This document shows positions 22,901 through 31,140 of a stretch of 64,000 nt of DNA, in pieces. The position numbers and the translations under genes were made by a program. Source of the stretch: Cydia pomonella. Lineage: Eukaryota > Arthropoda > Insecta > Lepidoptera > Tortricidae. The notes below the pieces were generated by a model, which saw nothing but the letters and a program-made list of their open reading frames with translations, ran no database searches and was not told the origin of the DNA. The DNA is taken from contig NC_084705.1 in assembly GCF_033807575.1 (NCBI RefSeq), forward strand, positions 12,828,019 through 12,892,018. The letters are read 5' to 3'. How positions within the stretch are numbered: the stretch's first letter is position 1; each line of letters begins with the position of its first letter.

Positions 22901-25900
22901 AAATGGCACTAGTCACGCCTGCTGTCGGAAACTTTCGAACATAAATAATGCGTAAAAAAAAAGGTTTGAAATACGACCTCACGAGAAAAACCTGTTGCCC
23001 AAAAGTGGGTTAGGTTAGGTTAGAACTAGGACCTCCATGAAAAAGAACTGTTGCCAGAAAAGTGTTTTGTGTGTGTATGTGTTCATTTGGCGAAATGAAA
23101 TTATGAGAAAATACAGCAAGCCGAATGTTTCGCAATTCACAAGAATCTCCGTCCGGGGGCGGGCCCTACGTTGCTTAACTTCGGTGATTGGATGATAACC
23201 TCGAGATTGTAAAGAAATATTTATTTTTATTCTGTTTTTAGTATTTGTTGTTATAGCGGGAACAGAAGTACATAATCTGTAGAAATTTCAACTGGCTAAC
23301 TATCACGGTTCATGAGATACAGCCTGGTGACAGACGGACGGACTGACTGACGGACAGCGGAGTCTCTGTAATAGGGTCCCGTTTGACCTTTTGGTACGGA
23401 ACCCTAAAAAAATATGCCAAAGATAGGGGAACCCTGGTTAAATCAACATTGACAGCTTTCAAATAACATCATATCCATACATATTTCATAAAAATATTAT
23501 AAGCTCGAATCATCCTCCTGATAAGACAGGCATTGTATGCCACTTTAGGTATTAAATGATCAACCTCTAAAACATTTTTATGCTAAGTTTTACTGTCATA
23601 CCACAACAATAACAAGGAATAATCAATAATTAGAAAATAGGTGGTTAAGAAATAAGTTTTTTTTTTTTAAATGTTTATTATACATCCAGAAATCTCCACC
23701 TTTATCGTAAATTTAATAATCCAAGACTTCACAAGATGACTGACCAGATACGAGTATTTTAGATGGTTGAGAACTTACATCGTATAAACATATTACGAGC
23801 TCCGCCACATAGCGAGCCCAGGGGGTTGTTATTGGCCTTCAGCGCCTGTAGCCGCGTCAGAGGCGCCACAGATTGGGCAAGAGTTGCTCCACTCAGCCTA
23901 TTGTTTGACAAGTCCAGCTCGCGTAGCCACTGCAGCGGAAAGAACACGCCACTGAAATATTTTTATAGAATTGGTTCTTGGTTTCATTTAACTGCCCATG
24001 AATTATTGGAATTTCATAGTTTATTTTAAGAGGGTATTATGAGTGACATAAAATGAGTAATATAATATGAATACAAAAGAAAAGTAAAAACTTAATTAAA
24101 ATACCTTTGTTGGAGCTACTGAGGTGAAAACTATAAGTAATAATTTAAAATAAGGTAAACGTTCCAGTGCTCGACATGTTACATTGGACGAGTAGTCATT
24201 AATTACCAACTTTAAGTTACATAACAAGAGACTAATAACCTAATAGTCAAACTCTATTAATTTTTTTTGGGGCTTCGACTACAATTAAGAATTCCTATAT
24301 TAAATAAATAAATAAATGCTATCTAATTGCCCAATAGATGACACCTTGTTGTCATCTCTATAGCTTAAAGATGACATGTACCTACTGGAACCTTGACGAG
24401 CATTCGGATGTCTACCTTTTGAAATTACTTACTTTGGTAAAGACGTGAGGCTATTGTAGGTAAGGATAACTTTTGTTATGTTCGCGCCCTCAAACATTGA
24501 GCTTGGCAGTTCTGTCAGCCCACATGATTGCAGTCGCAGTTCCTTAAGATTAGAACCTTTAAGCCAACTAGTCAGCCCACTATCAAGCCGTGTATCCAGC
24601 GGCACGTAGCTTAGAGCCACGTTTGTCAGGTTAGTTAGTGATGTCAGTTGTGGTGGAGTGAGTGTTGCCCCTGGAGACTCGGCTAAACTCGCCGAGGATT
24701 CCGCTAGGTACAAAGCACGTAGCGAAAGCAGTCGTTCGACCCAACGCGGCGCACTGCTGCTGACGTTACGTAACGCACGTTCTGCGTTGGGAAGCCTCGC
24801 ATTTACAATGTTGAGGATCTGAAGTGAGGTTGGTAATCGGTTGAGTGCTTTTGGTTCCAGTACCACATCGGTAAGCTTGAGCGACCGCAATCCAGGTACT
24901 TCATCTAGGAAGTCAAACGAAGGACGCGGCGGTTTCGTTGAATCGACTGCAGTAATTTCAAGGTTGGTTATTTGCAAGCCCTGTAAGTGACGGATTTCCA
25001 ATCTAGGTTCTGCTGGCAGTTTTAAAAGAAGTGTTTTGGTCACAGTGACATTAAAGGCCTTCAATGTATCGTAGTATGTGCTATGAGGAATCACGCACTG
25101 GTTGAATACAGCTTCCTCCACGGTGACATGCCGTGTCATAACCGGCATTTCAGAGTCATCCGATAGTAACAAGGCGCCATCACTGAGGTTACTGTCACAT
25201 CTCAGTCTAAAATGATGTCCTTCTAGGAAATCTAACATTACTGCATGGCCTGGAAAATAACATAGTATCTCAATGAATTACCAAATTCTACATAAATTAG
25301 AAATTATCTACTTACGTAATATTTCATTTTAAACATTAAGACTTAACTGTCTAAGTGTTTCCGGTATTTAAGACCAATTCGAACTCTATTTACCATATGT
25401 TATTTGATATTGATATTTTAACATCGGTTCATCTTACCCGCACATATACCTATACATACGTTATATTGATGCGGCATGGAAATATTACTGAGAGATATTT
25501 TATCAATATCCTATTAATAAAGTTCGAACAGGCCTTCTTATAGGACGACTTTGCAAGGTGACTTGCAAACATATGTTTATAAACGGTCATAACAAAATTA
25601 AGTAATATTTATTTGTTATATTTATATGAATATCCACTGCTAAGATTTTTGCTTGCAAGCCTAACCTCAAGTTTTATTTGCAATATCTATGCACTGCATC
25701 GATTAATTGTTTACTATTACGTCGGGGTTTTTCCTTTGTGTCGGACAATATTCACACTTGGATTTTACAGGTATCTTTTATAGTTTACGCTTATTTAGGA
25801 AAACCAAATGAGTTGTTGGATATACATATTTGTGAGATTTTAGTAACGATTTCAAAACATAAAAGGCAATTATTATAATAACATAAAATAAATAAGTTTA

Positions 25901-26224
25901 ATCCTTTCTAACACACTCTTACTATTTACATTAACAATTTCAACTCCATAAGAAGGTAAATAAACGCTTCCTTTATATTGGCGTCACCGATGTGTCATTT
26001 TACTGCCTGCTCGAAATACTTAAGTACAGTACCTAGTAGTATGAATATCATATCCTCAACTAGTGATTTCACTTACCGTTAACTGTATATGTGATATCCT
26101 CACGTCCGTGGCCAGTCTTATTACACTTAGTGAAAGGACGGCATACAGCACCTTCGAAGGAGTCACGGATGCTCGCGGCTCCAACATTGACAACGAACCC
26201 CACGAACCCAAGCACCCAAAGCAT
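10339..26224 (-). CDS. Toll: Toll-type receptor, paralogue A (complete, 9 coding exons)
   Basis: Membrane receptor of the Toll family. It is expected to bind a processed Spatzle-type cytokine outside the cell and recruit MyD88 through its TIR domain, activating NF-kB-type factors in immunity or development. Exons are 26224-26077, 25249-24433, 23951-23779, 22295-22159, 17338-17174, 17005-16804, 12582-12356, 11446-11282 and 11154-10339. The join is 2,850 nt, 949 aa. Layout: signal peptide (1-18), LRR ectodomain (about 60-480), LRRCT (about 490-547), LRRNT (548-575), short LRR block, second Cys cluster (to 702), membrane segment (about 703-728), TIR (about 760-894), 55-residue tail ending TVPCAC. 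TIR box 1 is DVFLSYAYDD, box 2 RDWQPGD and box 3 FW. All introns are GT..AG. The ATG at 26224 has G at -3; an upstream ATG 25 nt before it is out of frame. Two-cluster architecture and lack of a long C-tail place it with Toll-1-like receptors. Exact orthology is unknown. Confidence 0.93.
11282..11446 (-). CDS. Toll: Toll A exon 8: last LRR and second cysteine cluster
   Basis: Residues 624-678: VLDVRNNSIAHVTLAAAQLL, then GNRLACSCGDAPAF. Acceptor TTTGCAG, donor GTATGT, phase 0 in and out. The C-x-C pair is completed by cysteines encoded at the start of exon 9. Confidence 0.9.
11986..12122. mobile_element. MITE in Toll A intron 7
   Basis: The left end ggccacttgcacca..cactaac..ggttaaccggttaa is mirrored by ttaaccggttaacc..gttagtg..ggtgcaaatggcc at the right. 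About 135 bp. It has no coding capacity. The termini continue as ta-ag / ct-ta, compatible with a TA-type target. Confidence 0.75.
12356..12582 (-). CDS. Toll: Toll A exon 7: LRRNT and start of juxtamembrane LRRs
   Basis: Residues 548-623. Opens with ECSCEKRPRDNATVVRCTG (an LRRNT cap), then FPLALHVGPGAL and LVELHAPNNNIT repeats, ending DISDTLR. The donor is the less common GTTAGT. The same donor occurs at the same place in Toll B, and the frame joins cleanly to VLDVRNN in exon 8. Confidence 0.9.
12765..12837. repeat. Inverted repeat, about 28-bp arms, in Toll A intron 6
   Basis: attttaatgtcaatcgctt at the left and aagcgattgacattaaaat at the right form the stem. A weaker outer pair (gagaaaacgtttt at 12722, aaaacgttttctc at 12978) suggests the stem is the core of a larger foldback element of roughly 270 bp. 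Confidence 0.75.
13924..13962. repeat. (TG)n microsatellite
   Basis: Uninterrupted TG dinucleotide run inside the GTTCCGTA-family element. Other copies have poly(C)/poly(G) at this place. Confidence 0.95.
14017..14677 (-). mobile_element. LINE C-terminal fragment with zinc finger (nested)
   Basis: A minus-strand open frame of 204 codons (14668-14054) covers the end of a reverse-transcriptase polyprotein. It has LLYSAETWTVYRRHIRMLDR, LRRQ-type RWCGHVSRM, a KRYKD-like RYKDVLK segment and a final C2H2 finger (CPQCSRTF..HLRAH). It is open throughout but lacks the RT catalytic core, so it is a dead 5'-truncated insertion. It sits inside the GTTCCGTA-family element in Toll A intron 6, in the same orientation as the host gene. 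Confidence 0.85.
14796..15006 (-). repeat. SINE insertion with 8-bp target duplication
   Basis: Minus-strand SINE ending in (ATT)n at 14796-14810 with the segment gcccagcagtgggacgtata. It is 5'-truncated, so the B box is missing. The flanks tatagata at 14788-14795 and 15007-15014 are a target duplication inside the GTTCCGTA element. A longer copy is at 18946-19240. Confidence 0.8.
15303..15997. mobile_element. DNA element with perfect 98-bp terminal inverted repeats
   Basis: The left TIR 15303-15400 begins acggctagctagcgccaagg and ends gggtggttttacg. The right TIR 15900-15997 is its exact reverse complement as far as I can read. The 499-bp interior is AT-rich without an open frame. It is a non-autonomous long-TIR (foldback/MITE-like) element in Toll A intron 6. 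No clear target-site duplication is visible next to the ends. Confidence 0.9.
16440..16520 (+). repeat. End fragment of a GTACGGAACCC-type repeat
   Basis: ccagacagacggacgaacag followed by tttcggtacggaaccctaaa is the common end of this repeat class. It is also seen at 23330-23408. Confidence 0.6.
16804..17005 (-). CDS. Toll: Toll A exon 6: first LRRCT cysteine cluster
   Basis: Residues 481-548. It encodes RVPVQLKLNALTCDCGAYWL, then a cysteine-rich segment ending CPYEGFCLPG. CDC..YWL and the following Cys residues form an LRRCT cap. Acceptor TGTTACAG, donor GTATGA, phase 1 out. Identical length (202 nt) to Toll B exon 6. Confidence 0.92.
17174..17338 (-). CDS. Toll: Toll A exon 5: last LRRs before LRRCT
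   Basis: Residues 426-480. Acceptor ATTTGCAG, donor GTAATG. It encodes YDELEMKRNLH and VWLNLSNNLLRF, then a hydrophilic loop with QCIQDASSTPGD. The Toll B equivalent (41480-41325) starts YSDLEMKRTL. Phase 0 on both sides. Confidence 0.88.
17345..18180. other. Toll A intron 4, first part: no gene seen
   Basis: AT-rich intron sequence with many short gctgat/aatcagc words between 17580 and 17880, likely a decayed repeat. No exon was recognised. Confidence 0.45.
18250..18945 (+). repeat. LINE 3'-UTR-like repeat with (ATA)n tail
   Basis: An unusually GC-rich block in an AT-rich intron. It includes cccttgggtcccataccccc, gtcaccacctgcccac, cggctatcagtcc and cacgtgttggcttcggcc, and closes with aataataataataat. 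The composition, lack of frames and simple tail suit the non-coding 3' part of a LINE. The cacgtgttggcttcggc piece recurs at about 7232-7250. The family is not identified. Confidence 0.5.
18946..19240 (-). repeat. tRNA-derived SINE with (TTA)n tail
   Basis: Read on the minus strand: gtcgcgggttcaaatcctgg (B box GGTTCAAATCC), then gtactaatgagtttttcgg, a body, and a 3' end gcccagcagtgggacgtata followed by (TTA)n. Nearly identical to 14796-15006 where they overlap. The upstream flank has (actac)n. Confidence 0.8.
19258..19434. mobile_element. MITE with about 63-bp inverted ends
   Basis: tagtgtaaat..cgcgtttgcgttta..ctcattttgtat at the left mirrors atacaaaatgag..taacgcaaacgcg..atttacacta at the right. 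The middle is about 50 bp and includes gcgcgccaagcggg. Non-coding. Confidence 0.75.
19435..20710. other. Toll A intron 4: no gene seen
   Basis: AT-rich intron sequence, no exon-like frame with splice borders. A segment around 20100-20300 (ggtgcaaaatttcaagctct) has the look of an interspersed repeat but cannot be assigned. Confidence 0.45.
20715..20940 (-). repeat. LINE/SINE 3' end with A-rich tail
   Basis: On the minus strand a GC-rich stretch (gcgcaagcgctgcgccgccg..) leads to tggacctcccaacatcttag and finishes with ccgaaataaatgatttttat, i.e. a tail preceded by AATAAA. It is probably the 3' end of a 5'-truncated retroelement. Confidence 0.5.
20941..22150. other. Toll A intron 4: no gene seen
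   Basis: AT-rich; nothing recognisable besides intron sequence up to the exon 4 donor. Confidence 0.5.
22159..22295 (-). CDS. Toll: Toll A exon 4: LRRs
   Basis: Residues 380-425. Acceptor TTGACAG, donor GTAAGT. It encodes LPQTLRRLELRSTHATRIC then MHIDLSYNEIGDLT, parallel to LPSSLRRLELKNTGATRIC and MDIDLSNNHITEIT in Toll B. One codon shorter than the B exon. Ends in phase 0. Confidence 0.9.
22536..22945 (+). mobile_element. R1-like LINE fragment: ORF1 end overlapping ORF2 start
   Basis: Two overlapping plus-strand frames. The first (22536-22754) has CAVCHHAKRPAGHFMRG, resembling the end of a LINE ORF1/gag protein. The second (about 22745-22944) encodes LLQTNANNCVRAQDLLMQVL then VGVVAKPW and PPRTN, which resembles the start of the apurinic endonuclease domain of R1-clade ORF2 (the conserved N of QxN and the E/K region). 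It is cut off after FRT. The remaining endonuclease and RT are absent. It lies in Toll A intron 3, opposite to the gene. Confidence 0.65.
23270..23410 (+). repeat. End fragment of a GTACGGAACCC-type repeat
   Basis: catgagatacagcctggtga, cagacggacggactgactga and tttggtacggaaccctaaaa in this order are the standard end of the family also seen at 16440 and 56540. Confidence 0.65.
23779..23951 (-). CDS. Toll: Toll A exon 3: LRRs
   Basis: Residues 322-380. Acceptor TTTCAG at 23952-23954 and donor GTAAGT. The encoded ELDLSNNRLSGATL and LKANNNPLGSLCG are LRR units. LKANNNPLGSLCG is identical in Toll B exon 3. Phase 2 in, phase 1 out. Confidence 0.93.
24433..25249 (-). CDS. Toll: Toll A exon 2: main LRR ectodomain
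   Basis: Residues 50-322. The acceptor is TTTTCCAG. The exon begins HAVMLDFLEGHHFRLRCDS and carries several LRRs, with runs such as LRSLKLTDVVL, LRALYLAES and LKELRLQSCGLTELPSSMF. The donor GTAAGT leaves phase 2. It aligns along its whole length with Toll B 51524-50720, including FNVTVTKTL, KPPRPSF and LNRLPTSL. Confidence 0.95.
26077..26224 (-). CDS. Toll: Toll A exon 1: signal peptide and N-terminal cysteines
   Basis: Encodes MLWVLGFVGFVVNVGAAS, a hydrophobic leader, followed by CRPFTKC in the mature N-terminus. The donor is GTAAGT-like (GTAAGTGA) after phase 1. The matching exon of Toll B also ends ..VN-G in phase 1. Confidence 0.85.
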
Positions 26225-26950
26225 CACGGTGCACACAGTCAACAATCATACGTAGAGCCAAGTTGCTTTCCCAATTAATACGACTTAAGATCCAGTCATA
26301 CTTGTTTTAATAAGCTAACCACTAACCACAGAACATGTTTAGCACATAGCACTAATGAGCGCTCACGTTATACGGGTATTTTTCCTTGTAGCAAGATTGT
26401 TTTTTGTCGTAACTATGTAGATGCGAGGTGAGCGACGCGACGGCTTGCCTCGTTGCCGCGAACAGATAGACTGAGAGAGAGATATACTATGTATGGTTCT
26501 TCCGTGGTAGGTGCGATGTCCTGGACCAACTTCACTGTGGGTCCAATATTGTTAACATAACTGTTAATTAATACTATGTACCCTGTGGATCTCTCTTAAA
26601 ATTTATCTCTCTCTCTCTTACAAACAATTCGTTAGAACTTTTATGATACATAAATAACACTTATTCGTATTTTTTTATAGTCTATCAGGGTTACTTACTC
26701 GTACAGATGCTTGGCCATCTAGGTACAATACACTTGTCGTTATTAAGTAGTAAGATTTACTAGTTGACATATTATCGTATAAAATTTATTTATTATTGAC
26801 CCTTCTTACTCTACTACTGTACTTTTTCACCACACCAACTGGTAAAGGCCCTCTTGATTGTTCAAAAACTAATGAGAAACTTGCGTTTTATCCACACGTG
26901 GGGCAAAGTAATCAGATGCAAATTTTGAGTCGTTTCCAACACACCAATCA
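26225..26950. other. 5' flank of Toll A
   Basis: No coding exon. A promoter and any 5' UTR of Toll A must lie here or further right. I see no convincing TATA box. gggtatttttcc near 26374 is only a loose match to an NF-kB site. Confidence 0.4.
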
Positions 26951-26954
26951 AAAA

Positions 26955-27020
26955 CATCATTTAAAAGTCAATTTCACCAGCTAACATGAGTTAGCTGGTA
27001 AAATTGACTTTTAAATGATG
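26955..27020. repeat. 66-bp hairpin, 31-bp arms
   Basis: catcatttaaaagtcaattt..ccagctaac, loop atga, then the reverse complement with one mismatch. It could also act as a strong RNA stem if transcribed. Confidence 0.85.
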
Positions 27021-27039
27021 ATTTTGGATGATAAATATT

Positions 27040-27400
27040 TAATTACGTTAATTTGGATTTGATTTGGTTTGTGTTTTTATTGGTATTTCATAGTTATTAT
27101 TTTCCTCGCGTCGGTGTGGTGAAAAATGTTGTGTTTCACTCGGAGGCAAAGTTCGTTTAACCCTCGCAACGCTCAAGATTCCACTTCTAGTTTAGAATAT
27201 TAAACACGCGTGCTTTTTCCGTATATATAATTACGTTCATTTGGATTTGATTTGTTTTTTTTTTTGGTATTTCATAGTTATTATTTTCCTCGCGTCGGTG
27301 TGGTGAAAGATGATGTGTTTCACTCGAAGGCAAAGTTTGTTTAACCCTCGTGCCTTGAAGCCCTCGCAACGCTCAAGATTCCACTTCTAGAGCCACTCGC
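27040..27400. repeat. Direct duplication of about 150-190 bp
   Basis: tatttcatagttattatttt and cctcgcgtcggtgtggtgaa followed by gtgtttcactcg and ctcaagattccacttctag occur at 27080-27190 and again at 27270-27391, the second copy with an extra ccttgaagccctcg. Related words recur near 28370, the other side of the recombinase-like exon, so this may be the edge of one mobile element spanning about 27040-28500. Confidence 0.6.
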
Positions 27401-28027
27401 TACGCTCGTGGTTCAATTTTGGAATCTCTCGCTTGCTCGGGTGTCAATATTAGGACGAGCGTTTAAACAATAACTTTGCCCCTTGTAAAACAAATAACTA
27501 TTTCAACACACTTGCTCAAAACGACGTTTTTATTCCACCAATTTTTGGCTCATAATCCTATATATTACACACGCGTGCTTTTTCCGTATATTATAACACT
27601 CGTGCTTTTTCATTATATTATTCGACTGAGTTAGGAAGGTAACTGATTGCTAATAATATGCATGGAAACGGAGCCTTCTCAATTTGGTCGAGTAATACAT
27701 TTTTTAAACCAACTATTAGGTTTCAAATATTAATTCAAAGAGGTTTTATCACACCAAACATAATTTATAGATTAAGTTATCTCGTAAATTAGGTACATTA
27801 ATGAATAAACATAACATACCTATTATCGATTTGATCTCCATCCGTCGAATAGAAATACGAAAATATTAGCTTTGTTACATTTTTTTAATTGGCTGTTTGT
27901 CTTCGTTCGCGCCTTTGACTCGCGCGCGTATTGGAATCGTGCGTAAAAAAAAACGCGCCAGCCATTTTCCGTATTTGTCATAAAATTGGAATAGTTTTGC
28001 ATGTTTTTAGTTTATATGTTGACGAAA

Positions 28028-28294
28028 ATGTCATTTTCCAGCATTGAAAATGAAGAACACATAAAATTGACGCTGCCAGTAATACTAATAGAGACAAGAG
28101 CCGAGAACGATAGCTTTTTACCATCAAAAGGGGATGAAAAATAATTGGTGGCATATGAAGCTTTTATTCAGTGGAAAATCAGCAAAAACGCCCAGTCTTT
28201 CTTGGAAAACGTGTTGGTAGCTTAGTTCAATGAACTGGCGAATAAATGCCTACAAGCCCAGCACGCTTTGGTGCAATTATTCGATGTTAAAACT
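28028..28294 (+). pseudogene. Broken exon of a Crypton-like tyrosine recombinase
   Basis: From ATG 28028 the frame reads SSIENEEH.., LLP-like FLPSKGDEK, stop, AYEAFIQWKISKNAQSFLEN, VLVA, stop, FNELANKCLQAQ and ends before GTAAGC. The order 'P-SK-x-Y-x-AF-x-W .. S-x-ENV-x-x-A-Y-F-x-EL' is the N-terminal DNA-binding part of a tyrosine-recombinase family common in insect and cnidarian genomes. Two in-frame stops (one replacing the Y before FNEL) show it is dead. A second relic of the same family lies at 39310-39690. The family assignment is from motif memory, not a search. Confidence 0.45.
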
Positions 28295-28299
28295 GTAAG

Positions 28300-29735
28300 C
28301 CATTTTGAAAATTGTACTTATACTGTTTTGACAAAAAAATCTAATTTATAAGTTTTGTTTTTTCCTCGCAAGTGTGTTGAAAAACGTCGTATGAAATGCG
28401 TGTGCATTGGTCATTTCCCACATCGGCTTTCTTATTGCGTGCTCGCTTACAGCTCGCGCGCACAATATTGCCTCGTGTGTAATGACCAACTTAGCACACT
28501 TGTATCATAATGTACTTATAATATGATATAGATAGGTATCTTTAAAATATTGGAAAAATAATGAAACGACTCGGCCACTTTGTATTATACTGTTGTATAT
28601 TCATAGTAATATTATTCTATAAAAAAATAAAAATTATAGTATAAAAATGCGGAGCCTTTTACACTTTATTTTAAAAGCCGCCATAGTAGCTCATTATTCA
28701 ATGGGTTTGTCCCACAACTCTAGAGTAGTGCATACTGCATATATACTCCAGAGTTGTTAAGTAAATATAAATACAATACACAGCTATAATTTAAGTAAAT
28801 TTTACGATATAACAGATTTCAAAAAATCTGGATACAATTTTGACGCTAAAGCAGTATGATAATGTTGTAATAGTGTAATGTCCGGTAAGTGAGAGTAGAA
28901 ACCTATTGAGAGCATGTGGCATGTCGGAGTTTTAATAGGCAACGCATAATGCAAACATCCGTAAGTCCTTTTGATTCGATCGCATAAGTATGTACCTACT
29001 GGACATTTGCTGTTTCACATTAAGGCGCTCTTATAGACAGATTTTAGGTTTTTGAGGGGGTGAAGCAGACGAAGTGGTAAAGCAGGCAGGCGGGCGCCCC
29101 GCGCGCCGCGCTCGCAGCAAGCCTACGTCCTTATTCTGACGCCATCCGTATTCTGGTTTGTTAGTTCTGGGATCTTTTCCGGAAATTTATATTGATTATG
29201 ATTTAAACTTAATGAAATTAAAAATTTGATAATTATATATAATACTAGAGTATACCGCGGCAAATTAAGAACCTAGTAAAATGATACCAAATCGTTTTGT
29301 GTCGAAATAATATTACTTACTAATTCAGACAAAAGTTACAACTGTCTGGTTTAAATCATATATAGATACCTATTCAAAACTTAGTTGACCTTAAAAATGC
29401 AATAGAAGTCAATTTCGGGCAAGTAGTGAAAAAAGGAAGAATACTAGCAAAGCTAAGTAATTTGTGGAAGTGAACGTAAAAAGGTAGCATGTTTTTGCTG
29501 GTATTGAGATAACTGAAAACATAAGCATAAGGTATGTACAAGCATATGTAGCTCCAAAAAGTAGATAAATTATGCTATCTTCTCAAAAAAGAACCATGAC
29601 TCTAACTGTAACGACTATTTCTATATTATTTTTTGAATTGACGACAATGAAGACGATTATAAATTTTAAATGCAAAAGTCGAGAAAACTGCTATTATTAT
29701 TTATTATTTAAAGTTTATAATGGCAAAAATGCACT
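28300..29735. other. Spacer between the Toll genes: no gene seen
   Basis: AT-rich with one GC-rich patch near 29085-29125 (gcgccccgcgcgccgcg). No exon or structured RNA was recognised. Confidence 0.45.
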
Positions 29736-29736
29736 T

Positions 29737-29756
29737 ATACTACTACTACTACTACT
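29737..29756. repeat. (TAC)n microsatellite
   Basis: Six consecutive TAC-type triplets. Confidence 0.85.
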
Positions 29757-29869
29757 TCGAAGTTATATAGTAATGAGTATAATTGACTGACTTTAATTAA
29801 TGTCTAATAAAGAATCAGTCTGTTGTCTGTCTACTCTGTCTGTAATCAAATATTACAAGTATATTTGAC

Positions 29870-29990
29870 CCACTGAGGTTTCAGATGAAGTTGAAAATCT
29901 GCATACATATGTAAGTAGGGTGACAATGAAATATTATGGTACCATCGAGCTGATCTGATGCATGAGAGAGGAGGTGGCCATAGGAACTCT
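29870..29990. repeat. Interspersed repeat sharing a ggtaccatcgag core
   Basis: acccactgaggtttcagatg, cttacatatg in inverse and tatggtaccatcgag are found in the same order, inverted, in both tandem copies at about 55900-56010 and 57370-57480. A shorter piece is at 52500-52570. So there are four members in the window. Confidence 0.65.
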
Positions 29991-31078
29991 GTGTCAAAAT
30001 ATCGCAACCAAATTGCGTTTGTTTGAGGTTGTTAGAATTGTCTTAATGAGTATTATTTTCCTTTGGAAAGAAGTACAGTTAAGACCTGTTCCGTAAAGTT
30101 AATTAACATACAAAAATTTCCGATGAACAAAATTATTTTATCGTCAACTATGTTATTTATCCCTTCAAGTGGTGGCCCACCACTCACGGGTCGATGCGAT
30201 AGCCAGAAAGCTATCGGCCAACAGAGGGTGGTTAGTGAGGTGTTGCCATATTTAGTTGCAAAATTAAAGGCTTTGAAGTATATTTACGCTCTTCTAGCGC
30301 CCAAAAGTAGCTAGCAAGTTAGACAAGGAAAGCATACATACACACACTTGTTAACGCTTGGTTGCTAAGGACCGTTCATCCGGGATCGAACGCCTAGGTC
30401 GAGCTCTGTCTTGATTTTTAAAGAGGTTATTTTGTAAATACACGGTACCCTCGAGGAAACGGAAAGATTTTAACAGTATATTCCGGATCGTATTTAGAGG
30501 CAAAAATGTCATATAAACTTTTTTAATTCGCCTAGTTTCAGAGTTAATACCAATTTAAAAAAATATTTTTCGTTGTGTTTTAGTGCATAACGCCTTTTTG
30601 ATGGCTATGTCGCCAGTCGCCACTTTGGGACCTAGTAGACTACCTTCTTGACAGATATCAAAGTCACAAGGTACCATTTGAATAGTCTAGTTTTTACGAA
30701 AAAAAAATTACTAATTTATATTAATCCATAAATTTTCCAAGAACATGAACTTAATATGTTTAAAAACATACAAAAAAAAAACATTTTATTTTTGCGGAAT
30801 TGACTTAAACTTGTACATGAAATTCTTCTTATGACCTCAGGAATACGTGGTTAAAAAAATTCCGTTTCCTCACGGGCACTTTTTATGACTTAACCTTTGA
30901 ATTTTAAGCCCTACGTAGAAAATTAATTAACAATTACCTCCAATCATAACTTTGTTTTGTGGTGGTAGTCATTTTTAATAAGGAAACTGGAAAACTGTCA
31001 CTGTTGCTAGATTTGATTAGTTAGGTGCATGTGGCGAAATGCATAAACATTACAATAATTTAACAACAACAAGGACAA
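29991..31078. other. Spacer: no gene seen
   Basis: AT-rich. gacctcaggaatacgtggtt near 30835 is also found (gcctcagaaatacgtggtta) at about 41810, so part of this is an interspersed repeat. Confidence 0.45.
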
Positions 31079-31140
31079 CTTCAACAGAAGGCCATGATGT
31101 CACGATCCTCAGCATTGAGGGACCAAGAAGAAGAAGACAA
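31079..31140 (+). repeat. LINE 3' tail
   Basis: ggccatgatgtcacgatcct, cagcattgagggaccaagaag and (aag)n: the terminal 60 bases of an RTE-like LINE, the rest absent. Confidence 0.55.

Noticed and set aside
22990..23020. gggttaggttaggttag, resembling the insect telomeric repeat TTAGG
   Set aside because: Only three units, with no telomere-targeted LINE at the junction. Short TTAGG runs are frequent in such genomes.
26374..26385. gggtatttttcc as an NF-kB site upstream of Toll A
   Set aside because: It departs from the kB consensus in the core and is a single occurrence.
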